Assembly (NCBI GenBank): GCA_030248295.1
Contig: JASANH010000183.1
Span: 682,001-746,000, forward strand
Source of the DNA: Mesodorylaimus sp. YZB2_4
Lineage: Eukaryota > Nematoda > Enoplea > Dorylaimida > Dorylaimidae
Length of the DNA stretch: 64,000 nt
Reading direction: 5' to 3'
The notes under the pieces: generated by a model
Databases searched by the model: none
What the model was told of the DNA's origin: nothing
Seen by the model: only the letters and a program-made list of their open reading frames with translations
Shown: positions 48,401-58,382 of the stretch, in pieces
Numbering within the stretch: position 1 is the stretch's first letter
Layout of the letters: the number at the start of each line of letters is the position of its first letter
Program-made: the position numbers and the translations under genes

Positions 48401-49986
48401 TCAGCTGATGTGTCGATTGAAACATCATGTTAGTCGGTCTAGTCAAGCAACCGATCGGTTGGTTGTTCTATCGACTTGTCAAATTTATTAGATCGATCAA
48501 CTCGAAGTTGTCAAAATCATCAAGTTATCAAAGGTATAAAAAGTCTACTAAGAAACTCCGATTCAAATTAAAAAGTTAGAAACTATGAATTATCAGTTGC
48601 GTAATCGATCAGTCATTCATTAGATTGATTCCATTGCGTCATTCAATCGATGATGACGCCAATTGTCCGTTTTGATACATAATTTTTTAAATTGACCGCA
48701 TGTCACAGTGGTGTTATCAAAGTTCCAGCTCAAAGACAAATTTACTTACCCTGACTCAAGTTTCGTATTTCAGGCAGGTCTTTGCGCACCTGAGTTTTCG
48801 TAAGAAGTTTCCTCTTTCCCGTGGAGTCTTCTTATTGCAGTGCACGTGGGCGTATGGTTTTCCTGATGAGTTGACTTGTCGTATCTTTTATGCAACAAGG
48901 CCTAATCGGTAAGATTATAAGTTAAAACCAGGAGTGTATGAGACCCAAATACGCCCATTGATCAAACCCCTTTGAATCCTTCAGTACACTTTGTCATCGG
49001 GGTTGCAAATGAGGACTTCCAGTGTGCAATGTCGGCCCTGTCAGATGTATCGCTCAAATCACTTACTAAACTGCACATCCCGATACTCGTGCTCGTACAA
49101 TAAAATATTCAGAAAGTATCCCTTTTCTACATCAAGTTATACCCACAAGTATGGGGTAAAAAATATTCTGAGGTGTCAGCGGGGCCAAAAAGTTTCAGAT
49201 TTCTCTGTCCAAATTTCAGGGATTCACGTGCAATCGCTTGTGCAAATGGCGTGCGATTCGAGATTATTAGACGCCGAATCGCGACACAAAGCCTTACAGA
49301 CCATCGCTACGCACGTCGAGGAAGCCTTGTATATAAAACACCAAATGGGAGCCACGGCACGTTATCGAATCTTGAACTTATTCATATGTACACGTAATAG
49401 TGGCGCCGCCGTAACGTGCCTATATTTGTGCGTGAAAATACTCTACGGCGTGAACGTTATAGGGCAAATATTTTTGCTCAATTCATTCTTAGGTAACAAG
49501 GATTTATTTTATGGATTCCACATTATGAACGATCTTCTTCACGGACGAGAATGGGAAGAATCTGGCAATTTTCCACGCGTTACAATGTGTGATTTCGAAG
49601 TGAAGGTACTGGGCAATGTGCACAGGCACACTGTCCAATGCGTCCTCATGATCAATATGTTCAATGAGAAGATCTTCTTGTTCCTCTGGTTCTTGTATCT
49701 CATCTTAGCCGGGGCCATCTATGCCAGCTTCGTCTATTGGCTATTCGTCAGTATCCTGCCTGGACGACGCGTCAATTTCGTAGGCAAGTATTTGGTTGGT
49801 ATCGAAGGTTATAAAATGGTCGACGCATTATCACTGAGACGATTCGTATTGAATTTCCTGCGTCACGATGGCGTATTCTTGCTAAGAATGACATCCTCTC
49901 ATGCTGGCGAGCTGGTTTGTTGCGAACTGGCAAAAACACTTTGGAATAATTTTTGCGATAATAAAGAGAAGTTACACGAAATTTGA
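45474..49986 (+). CDS. Innexin (gap-junction channel subunit), complete, 3 exons
   Basis: Four-pass plasma-membrane protein forming invertebrate gap junctions. Exons 45474-45629, 46623-46851 and 49220-49986 join in phase to give 383 aa. The start [10 protein letters not shown] is the standard innexin N-terminus. TM1 is about residues 29-46; the first extracellular loop has the conserved cysteines C53 and C71 (CWVPATF and YTENYC). The signature YYQWVPF stands at the head of TM2, and the cytoplasmic loop contains [12 protein letters not shown]3 follows, then the second extracellular loop with its two cysteines (MCDFEV and TVQCV), and TM4 ([16 protein letters not shown]). The C-terminus is short and includes HDGVFLLRM. 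It most resembles the nematode UNC-7/UNC-9 type. Intron 1 (993 bases) and intron 2 (2368 bases) are long compared with the Argonaute introns. Confidence 0.96.
46100..46500. repeat. AT-rich simple-sequence block in innexin intron 1
   Basis: TATATATATATCTATATATG, ACATACATACATGGATACG and TGTGTACATATGTATGTGTG-type runs. There are no coding features. Confidence 0.6.
48330..48490. repeat. CGATCAGCTG palindromic repeats in innexin intron 2
   Basis: Repeated AATCAGCTGGT, CGATCAGCTGG, GCTGATCAGCTG and CCGATCGGTTGG words in about 160 bases; several are self-complementary. Confidence 0.55.
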
Positions 49987-51365
49987 TATAGGATATAATC
50001 GGTAGGTTAAATGTATAAGCTAGTCATAGTTTTATTACGATGCTAAAAGGTAGTCTGGATGACTGTAGGTTAGTACCACTACTTATCGCTGCACGCAGTA
50101 AATACTGCCTGAATCAGTTAGCCTAAGTCGTCTAACACTAATTTTTTTGAAGTCATCACTGGGCATAATTTATTACAGGTTATATACATTATGATACTTT
50201 ACATTCCAGCGTACGGTGCTGTACCTTAGAACGCAGCGGTTGAATGTTTCTTGTCAGCATTGCATTATGTATGTTTATTCTCGTAGATACGACCTAGGGT
50301 GCGTGTCGTTGATTGCTATGGTAGAATACTTGTGTCATGTATGTTGCTTAGTTTGTTACCGTCTCCTGTAGCTTGGTGCGTCTGGATAAAAATTTTGTTA
50401 TGACCTCATATCATTGGCCAATAAGGTACTGTGACTCTGCTCGGATCGGATCGATTTGGTGATCTGGAAAAGTTTCCAGTTTCCGAGTTGGATGCATCCG
50501 ATTAAGGTTACTCAATGTCACAAGATTCGTGGGTTGGGAGTCTGTATCTCACGCCAGGTGTTCAGTTACAGACGGGTGTTCGACTCGCGGTCCGCACACT
50601 CTCAGACTCTCGGAGACGAATATACCAGTGGTTAGTAAGGTGGCGGACATGAACTGCTGTAGATGTTTTTTTAAAAGATAGAGAGAGAGATCTATCGTAG
50701 ATATAACTTTAATATCTACATCTTAAAAAGATATTAATATTGGCATTTATATCTCGAAAAATTCAGTACAGTATTAAATTTTTTTAAAATGAAGTCAATC
50801 CAGCAAATTACGGAAGAAACCAACCTTGGAAAAATTATAGAGGATCGTAGGCGCGTGTACATCGCGAGGATCCCCATTAGGGTTAGGAATACAGTTTTCT
50901 TACTCAGTTTGATTATATTTTTGTTCCTGAAGCAACTAAGTGATATTATCGACATCACAGCCGCGTAAGATGATGAAGATACAGATCACATAAGCAAAAA
51001 ATTCATGAAATGAAACTGGGAAAGGTAGTACATGTGGTTTGATGCGCCTTCGGAGCAGGCCAGTCCGGGCTGACAACAGGTGATCAAGAAAGATCCTGCC
51101 TGGCTATTGGCTGGTCACATGCACTCGCGGTTTTAGGGCTGACAAGTAGACCATGCTGTAAAGCTGAAAGCGCGATGCGATGCGACCTGCTTGGCGCTTT
51201 TTTACATTGTCAGTTCACTAAAAAAGTGTAGAACTACTGCTTTGCCTCAAGCCGCAAGCATCAGGGACCGCCTTTTGCTTGAATTTGCAACATCTGTGAG
51301 CTGGCCCTGCTGCCACTAATATCTCACATTCGCGTCACGCAGCCCTGTAATTGATATGTGCCAGT
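49987..51365. other. Innexin 3' flank and intergenic sequence
   Basis: No gene. A truncated SINE copy lies at about 50527-50600 (GTGGGTTGGGAGTCTGTATC, then GGGTGTTCGACTCGCGG). A fragment of the 25846-25973 MITE family lies at about 51165-51240 on the other strand. Confidence 0.5.
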
Positions 51366-51540
51366 ACCGGGGTCGTGGCCTAGCGGGTTAAGGCGTCTGC
51401 CTCTCACGCTGGGTGCGCACTTACAGGGGAGGGTTCGACTCCCGCCTCGGTACAAAGTGATTGTCAATTATGTGTTCCTTAGCCCTCGAGTGCGCCTTAT
51501 GGTGCTTGGCTATGGATAAAGTATGACATGACATGACATT
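51366..51540 (+). repeat. tRNA-derived SINE, copy A (best preserved)
   Basis: The first 89 bases look like a tRNA gene: ACCGGGG at the start pairs with CCTCGGT at its end (one G-T pair), GTGGCCTAGCGGGTTAAGGC is the D arm and A box, and GGGAGGGTTCGACTCCC is a perfect T arm and B box. The anticodon stem is poor, so it is not a working tRNA; a long-variable-arm parent (serine or leucine type) is plausible. A non-tRNA body follows (TGATTGTCAATTATGTGTTC, CCTCGAG, CTTGGCTATGGATAA), ending in a repeated ATGACATGACATGAC tail. Relatives lie at 4366-4530, 10843-10985, 50527-50600 and 58585-58770. Confidence 0.85.
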
Positions 51541-51940
51541 ACCTGATGAGCACCATAAACCTTGTCAGAATCAGACAGCCCCCGCTGATATGCATGCCAG
51601 GCCAATAATCCTTGAGACAAAGTCATCATACTGTAGTTTTATTTTATGTAAAACCAAACATGTGAGTAGTCACGTTCTTGGTGAAATAAAAAAATAGCAG
51701 TACCATTGATTGTATCAACCATAAAATACGAAGAACTTGGAAATGAATAAGCGAATTTGGTGAGGTTCTCAGCATCCAAGTGTAAGAATGCATAGCAAGG
51801 TAAACTCAACAAGCAATAACAAAATGATTTTGCATCCTAGCTAGGATGCACAGGTCAAAAGTGTAGTACAGTTTGGATTACTCAGTTAGCAGCAATAGGT
51901 TTTTCTTCTTTTGATTCACTTTCTTTCTTGAGATTCCTTC

Positions 51941-53525
51941 CTAAAAATCGAGATCTGGTACTCCTGAGGGAGGTGTGTGGGGCACGTGGTAAGTACTTAC
52001 GTCGTCGAACGCAACCAGTGCCGTAGGAAATATACGAGGGGCGACAAGCACAAGTTCCCAGGCTGCAGAATGCGCCTGGAGCGCACTGTGTGCTAGCGAA
52101 GCAAGGATTGCCTACTGCCAGGGCTGGGGTGGCCATTGGGGCGGCGAACGAGAGGGCGGCAGGGGCGGGAGCGACTACAGCGGCGGCAGGAGCATAAATG
52201 GCGGCGGGAGGAGGCGGTGGCGGGGCGCAAGGACTTCCTAAGACAACTGCGGCCGCACGGCTGGGGGGGGGCGGCGGGGGAGGTGGCGGAGGTGGTGCAG
52301 GGGCAGGAGCAACGATAGCCAATGCCGGTGGCGGTGGGGGAGGAGGTACTGGGGGCAATGCGCAGCTGGTGCCAACTACAACGTAAGGAGCCGGGCAGGC
52401 CGGTGGTGGAGGGGGTGGTGGTGGAGGTGGTGGCGGTGCTGGGACTGGAGCAATTGGAACGCACCCTGAACTGGTCCACATGTAGTGCTGAGGGCAAGCG
52501 GGAACTGCGGGGGCAATCACGGCCAATGCTGGGGCCGGAGGAGGCGGCGGTGGTGGGGGAGGTGGTGGTGGGGGTGGTGGGGGAGGTGGAGGCGGTGCGA
52601 CAACAACTGGAGCTGGTGCGGGTGCAAATATAGCAAGAGCTGGTTGTGGGGGAATAATTGCGACAGGTCGCGGAGGTGGTGGCGGCGGAGGCGGTGGCGG
52701 TGGTGGTGGTGGCATTGCCACAACAGCAAACGCAGGAGGCGGAGGAGGCGGCGGTGCTGGAATGACAGCGTATGCAGGCGGCGGTGGTGGTGGTGGAGCA
52801 ACAACTTCAAAGAGCGGCGGCGGGGCAACGACAGCGAATGGTGGGCCTGGTGGTGGTGGGCCAGGAACGCTCGGTGGCAATGGAGGACTTATTGGCGGTC
52901 CAGGGACACTCGGAACAGGGCCCGGAGGGGGAGCGACGGGTGGCGGAGCACAAGGCGAAACGCAAGGATCAGCGGGATAGCCTGGGACTGGTGGGGGTGG
53001 GGGTCCTGCTGGGGGCGGACCACCCGCTCCAAAGCCGAAACCTCCAAATCCATGTGCTCCTTCAAAGTACCCTGGCGCGGGCCCTGGACCTCCCGGGCCT
53101 GGTCGACCGCCATACTGACCAGGACCTGGTCCACCCGGTCCACCCATGTAGCCAGGCATGGGCCCACCGTGGGGCGGTCCAGCAGCCGGGCCACCAGGGC
53201 CTAAGTAATTACTGTACAGGCTAGCCATTGGCCCAGCTACGTTGCCACCGAAGTGTCCGCCAGCGAAATTGGGTGCTGCATATGATGTCGGTCCATAAGG
53301 ATGACCGAAGGGGCCTGGGGCGCCGGGGCCTTCACCTAAATACGCGTTATTTCAAAGTGATTCTTCGAGAAACTATATTTATTTGCGTAAAGCATAATCT
53401 TGAAATGATGGTCTGAAAACATAACTCCCTGCACCCATCGCCCGTCGCTTACCGAATGGTTGCGTCCAACATCGGCTAATACCCAAAGTAATCAATAGAA
53501 GCAGCCTTATCATTCGTCCTTGCAT
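51941..53525 (-). CDS. Secreted proline/glycine-rich protein with EB-like cysteine module
   Basis: Exon 1 (53525-53453) encodes MQGRMIRLLLLITLGISRCW, a clear signal peptide, and joins in phase to exon 2 (53335 leftwards). That exon is Gly/Pro-rich near its start, then has many runs of 8-18 prolines separated by short Ala/Val/Ile blocks. Paired cysteines occur (CPQHYMWTSSGC, CPAPYVVVGTSC). The end carries NPCFASTQCAPGAFCSLGTC, then ACRP and GTGCVRRR, resembling the nematode EB module. A donor GTAAGT at 52000 suggests a small last exon ending at 51941 (acceptor at 51964 or 51955); without it the frame runs to 51882. It is likely an extracellular matrix, cuticle or mucus-type structural protein; the exact role is unknown. 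The Gly/Arg-rich frames on the opposite strand are reflections of the proline repeats. Confidence 0.8.
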
Positions 53526-54882
53526 ATTCAAGTTTGGAAACTAGCAAATTGGTTTCCTCAGTTTTAGGGGCGTCGTGGACGACGACTGGAGTTCCCTTCA
53601 GGGTCCTGGCTCGTCGCTCGTTAGCTTCTCTGCAAGCCGTTCGTTAGCCAGTCGGCTACTTCGAACCTTGGGCGCTGGTCACGCAAGGCTAGGTGGGTGA
53701 AGCTTTAGTAGGCCAACTGATCATCCAAGGTGGCACGCGACCCGTTTTTATAGGGTTACCACGATTTAGGCGGGTCATTCTTGTCTAGTCACTCAGTCAG
53801 ACGTTAGGTCGCCATGCTCGAGACCGAAGCCTCGAGCTCTTTCTTGAATAGAACAATCTTTTGATGATTGGAAAATACCTCCTCACATTGCACAATCGCC
53901 ACAATCATTTTCTCGTGTCCTCCTTTCTCTTCAATGACACGCGCCTCGAAGCGAGTGACCCGTGCCTGGCATACAAACTCACATACCAGGAACCCGAATC
54001 GCTGTTTGTACACAAAGATCATTCGCTACTCGACCGTCGCTCCTTTCGACTAGCATGGATACAAGGTGATGGACATCGAAAAACTTTTGTTGACTGACCT
54101 CTCATACCCAAGACACGCGACCACTGTTGCACGTAAGTTTCGATTACTTATTCACAAGTGCATCGGTTTTGTCTCGTCCAAACCTCGAATCACGACCCGC
54201 CAGCCAGCCTAGACAGGGCGTGAATGCGAGGGCGTTCATAAGAGCACCTTCTCACTTTTCGTTAACTCTTTGTCGACTTGTTTGTGCTTGTTGTTTGTCA
54301 CATCATTCTGCTTGTTGTAAGAGCAAAATTTGGTAGGGACAATAAGATGCTTCGTGGAGAAATCTAGTCGCACAAAAAAATATTGTACGAAGGTGCAAAT
54401 TGTGCTGTGTACCTGCTGGGAAATCACGCATCCTATCTTCTTTGAAGAAGCAGTTCAGTCATATTTCTGCTCTAAAAGACCACGATAACCCAGATGCATG
54501 AAAAACTGATCTTGAGCAGCGAAAGAGGATTCTAGAGAGTGGCTAAGACATTTCTTGTCGGCAGTGGCTTTCTCAACCTTAATTAATAGAATTCTTTCGC
54601 CTACAATAATCCTTCCCCTCAAGCATCTCGGCGTCCACTCTGATCACAATCTATGCATTGCACCTGGGATGCAATTTTCTCACAGCGACGTACTGTAGCT
54701 ATTTGCGTATTTCATGAACTCACAATCACTTTGTCGCCAATCCCTCCCCACCATAACACGGTCACATAACTGTTTGTCAAACAGTACCTGATAATTCATA
54801 AATTGAGCCAGAAGGGAGTTCTTTCCATCGCATTTTATTACAAATGTAAATGCACTCATTTTATGCGCAGAGGTTCTTAAAT
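53526..54882. other. Intergenic region upstream of two divergent genes
   Basis: Contains one unremarkable open frame on the minus strand (53804-54022, 72 codons, charged C-terminal half) with no known domain and no convincing splice sites. It may be coding but cannot be supported further. Confidence 0.35.
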
Positions 54883-55823
54883 ATGGCTTACCCGAACATG
54901 ACGCTTTCTCTCCCTGCTCTTAATCTCACTGAACCCTTCGACGTCTATGTCTGGCCAGCGGGTATTGGTTTTATCATTGGTGGGATAAGCACCCTGTTTG
55001 GTAATCTGATGATTATGCTGGCAGTCACCATATCACCTGAACTCAAGAAAAATCATTGCCATCTCTTGTTGGGTAATCTGGCATTCGCAGATTTCGTATC
55101 AGGAGTTTATATAATGACAAGCGGGGTATATGCTGTAATCGGTTCTATCTCTGGGTTGAGCTCGATGGCAATGACCAATGAGAAGTGCTATTATATTTTC
55201 ATACGGGCATATTCTCGTTCAATGCTGGTTCGATGATGATCCTTGCCATCGGGATTGACCGAATGATCTGTCTTTGGATGCCTGCCTTTTATAGAAGATT
55301 ATCAGGAAGATATGTTGTTGTAGTCATCGCCGCCTCATGGTCCTTCGGTGGGATGAACGCCATATTTGGATTTCTATACAAAGATCCCAATGAGGTGATT
55401 CCCACGTGCGCTATGCCGACATCACTTCGCGATGTGGCGCTGTCCTTTTGGAATTATTCCAACTTGGTCATGAATGTGTTGGTGGTGGGTTGCTATGGCA
55501 GTGCTTATCACAGAGCGAAGGCTCAAGCTAAAATAAGATTGAATAATGATCAGATATTACGTAATAATCGATTATTACATTCAATTTTAATTTGCGTCTT
55601 GATTTATATCCTGGGATGGGTGGTGACCATGACCATCATATTTCTGGTTCACGTCACTGCTGCCCCGCCCACTGTCATATTCCATTGTTCCATGTATGTC
55701 GGATTGTTGGCCACTATCAATGTCGGCTGCAATTTTTATGTGTATTATGCCCGAAGCGATGAATATAGGGCGGCGTTCAGGAAAATTTTAAAACTAGAGA
55801 AAAATCGCGTCATTTCGATATGA
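54883..55823 (+). pseudogene. srsx-like 7TM receptor with a single-base frameshift
   Basis: The ATG at 54883 gives MAYPNMTLSLPALNLTEPFD with two glycosylation sites, then VYVWP at the family position. TM1 has GN and TM2 LAFADF, and the frame runs to TM3. Around 55203-55209 (ATACGGG) one base is missing relative to the IP-x-FSF stretch of the paralogues, so the first frame stops at 55236. The other frame continues cleanly with FNAGSMMILAIGIDRM, WNYSN, AAPPTVIFHCSMYVG and FYVYYARSDEYRAAF to a TGA at 55821-55823. Apart from this base the gene looks healthy, so it is either a very young pseudogene or an assembly error. It is the most divergent receptor copy here and lies on the opposite strand from the two intact ones. 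Confidence 0.8.
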
Positions 55824-56057
55824 GTGGTCTCGTCATCATCAAATGCTGTACCGTATAATGAGCCAAATATGGATTTATCAATGCATGAAATGGGCCATGC
55901 GGCCCAAGCGGCTCTCATATGGATTGACATGAATCCTCGAGGACGGAGTGGATTCTTGAGTCCGCAAGTATCCGTGGGGATCTCCATGGATGCACATGGG
56001 GAAATGTATCTGGCTCAATCCCTTTTTAAAAGTGCAGGGCAGACGACCTTATCCTAG
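55824..56057 (+). other. In-frame open extension after the receptor TGA
   Basis: Directly after the TGA the same frame stays open for 77 codons to a TAG at 56055-56057. It reads VVSSSSNAVPYNEPNMDL at the start and then a tail with HAAQAALIWIDM and SVGISMDAHGEMY. It could be an ancestral longer cytoplasmic tail cut by a new stop, a read-through tail, or chance. The two intact paralogues have only short tails. Confidence 0.4.
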
Positions 56058-56532
56058 ACTGATAATTACTCGCAACGAGTAAGTCAGTGAGACTTTCTGT
56101 TTGCTTCTCCGTCTTGATATCCCGTAGATCTTGTCTGTAATTCTATTGGAGCAAGTCGACGAAGCTGTTTACACGTAAGATGAAAGGTCATATTCAGTAA
56201 AAACGTTTCAGTGGCCCTTCAAAAGTTATAACAATGCGAAGCTACAGTACATTTCTGTATCTCTTTGCACTGAATCTCCCAAAGATATGCTTTTTATTAT
56301 TAGTACTAAATTTGGAATATCATAGTCACACGAACAAAAGATACACAAGCATTGCCGCAAGCATGTAATACACCACATAACATTCAAGTAAAAGTGCGAG
56401 GCCCAAATGTTCTACTGTTTTGTACCAGAGTGTCGCGACAAGGTTGCATTCAGCTCAGCTCCAAAGAAAATGTTTCTCGAGTGTGCGACGCTGCCGCGTC
56501 CACAGACAACTTGGCAAACTCGGAGTAGGTAT

Positions 56533-57029
56533 ACCGTATTTCCTCAAAATTCTCCCCGGGGAGAAGTTTTATTTAAATGGGTCCCAGACCGGGGGAAATA
56601 AAGTGAGGAGGGGGGGGGTGGAAATAAAACTCATACATTTTCCAGATGCCAGAAAGAAACTATTCCTCATATAAGTATCAGTTATAGAAAGATAGGCAGT
56701 CTAAAGCTCAAAAAAGTACTGCTAACTTTGTTTTATTTCAATATTTCCCTTTCCCTTTTCATGCTACTCATAGCCGAATTCAATCAATACGCACGATATC
56801 TTCGTCATCTGATTACTCAAGGAAAACTTTTCTATCACTCTAACACTCATCCTTCAGATTTTCCACACCTGATGATTTTGTGCAGCAATTCAAATTCGTC
56901 CCTGGGGGACGATTTGGGTGAGAGAATAAAGTTCAATCGGGGTCTAGACGGGGGGGGGGGGGGGGAAGAATAACCAGAGGGGGGGAGGACTTCGTAGGGG
57001 GAGGGGGGGGAATTTCAAAGAAATACGGT
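56533..57029. mobile_element. Terminal-inverted-repeat element with G-rich interior
   Basis: The left end ACCGTATTTCCTCAAAATTC is mirrored by the right end GAATTTCAAAGAAATACGGT (inverse ACCGTATTTCTTTGAAATTC). Both ends are followed inward by C or G runs. The interior includes G runs of 9, 16, 7 and 8. No coding capacity and no clear target duplication are seen. Probably a MITE; superfamily unknown. Confidence 0.55.
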
Positions 57030-57237
57030 GCTTGCATGATATTGCATCCAAAATATCGAGCGAGGGATGCACGAATGGTCTTTATATGTTTGTGCATTCT
57101 CTGCTTCTTATGGCTATAAACGTATGTATATTTCAAATTGCCTAAATGTCCAATTCTCTTGACAGTGCAGTTGATAGTTTGCTGCAGCCAAAAAACGCTA
57201 TACCCCGAGTTTTAATGTTAGATATGAGTTTTAACCA

Positions 57238-57425
57238 TTCTTTAGCGTTGTTACAGTTAACTGAAACTGAAACTGGATCTGACAGTTAACTGAATCTTTT
57301 TAATTCAGTTAAGTGTAACTAAAACTGAAACTGAATCTCCTCGCCAAAACTGAATTTAACTGTAAGTGAATCTTTTTAAAATCAGTTAAATTCAGTTTTC
57401 GAGTTGCTACTCTTTTGAAAATTAG
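57238..57425 (+). repeat. CAGTTAACTGAATC-type repeat, copy 1
   Basis: Many ACTGAAACTGAATC, CAGTTAACTG and ATTCAGTTAA words, partly palindromic, after a TAGCGTTGTTACAGTT start. An inverted copy is at 60541-60682. Confidence 0.7.
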
Positions 57426-57463
57426 TAATCTGTTTGCGGATGTTCGTGCAGATCTCAAAGAGA

Positions 57464-57521
57464 AACGAAACGCAGCTAGACAAATTGCTGGTTCGAATCA
57501 TCTCAATCGCGAGTTGGAGGT
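57464..57521 (+). repeat. 58-bp direct repeat, copy 1
   Basis: AACGAAACGCAGCTAGACAA through CTCAATCGCGAGTTGGAGGT; repeated at 57979-58036 with three differences. Confidence 0.8.
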
Positions 57522-57978
57522 GTATTTTGTTATCCTAAAACGCTGGTTATCTTTAAAAAATGGATTCATTCGAATTTTGGTCCAAATTTAGAGAGAAGTT
57601 GCAAAATCTTCACGAATATTGTAGTGCTTCATCATTTCCTGCAGGCTAGCGCCGGGTGAAAGAGTTATAAGCTAGGCGAGGTCCAAGTTGAAAAGCAGTC
57701 GGTATAATTTAAATAATATAAAAGTACCTACAGTATTTGAAAAAAGGGTTTCTTCAGTTTCACTTATTTTATTACAAACATTTTAAAGTTACATCTTCTT
57801 GATCTTAGAAAGCTTTGCCAACCAGTGAGTTGAACTTGACATGATTCCCAAGTTACTGGTGTGGAAGAAAGCTCTACTGAAAATATTTGGCCCTTATGGC
57901 CAGCTGGTCGGCAGCGGTCAACTCCTAAAAATCTTGCGGGTTTCTTAAATTTGTGTGTTGCGAGGCGACAGAAAGAGT

Positions 57979-58036
57979 AACGAAACGCAGCTAGACGAAT
58001 TGCTGGCTCGAAACATCTCAATCGCGAGTTGGAGGT
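57979..58036 (+). repeat. 58-bp direct repeat, copy 2
   Basis: Same as 57464-57521 with three substitutions. Its last bases run directly into the 132-base repeat at 58034. Confidence 0.8.
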
Positions 58037-58165
58037 CATGAGAACCAAATACCAGTATCCTCTGACAGGGCTGCAACGCTCAAACATCAGCGTACTAGCT
58101 CTCCATTTGGCTGGCTCTGATTAGCACGCCAGACCAGTATCTCAGGCAAAGGCAAGGGTTCGAAC
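58034..58165 (+). repeat. 132-bp repeat with tRNA-like B box, copy 1
   Basis: From GGTCATGAGAACCAAATACC to GGCAAGGGTTCGAAC. It contains TCTGATTAGCACGCC and a GGTTCGAAC B box, suggesting a Pol III-derived SINE end. It differs from the copy at 61234-61365 at three positions only, so at least one copy is young. Confidence 0.75.
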
Positions 58166-58382
58166 TTCTCGCATACGCTCGCTCGCAGGGCTCTTCTGAA
58201 CCCGCTGTTATGGGCCTTGGTTCCGTCTTCCAGGCTTCTGGTTCTGAATTTTTTTGCACGAAAGACCCGACGAAGCGAGACTGTTTCCAAAAATTTGCAG
58301 GACTTCGGCCGCTGACCTCTGCTGAGTAGTTGCCCAAACGAGCTAAATATTTTGCGCAGAGCTTTCTTTTGGACAAATTACA

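Noticed and set aside
51366..51454. A functional tRNA gene.
   Set aside because: Acceptor and T-arm pairing are good, but the anticodon stem does not form and a SINE body with tail follows directly; other copies share that body.
52093..53224. Long Gly/Arg/Trp-rich open frames on the plus strand and Leu/His-rich frames on the minus strand across the proline repeats.
   Set aside because: They are reading-frame reflections of CCX-rich proline codons; only one minus-strand frame has a signal peptide, a spliced first exon and cysteine modules.
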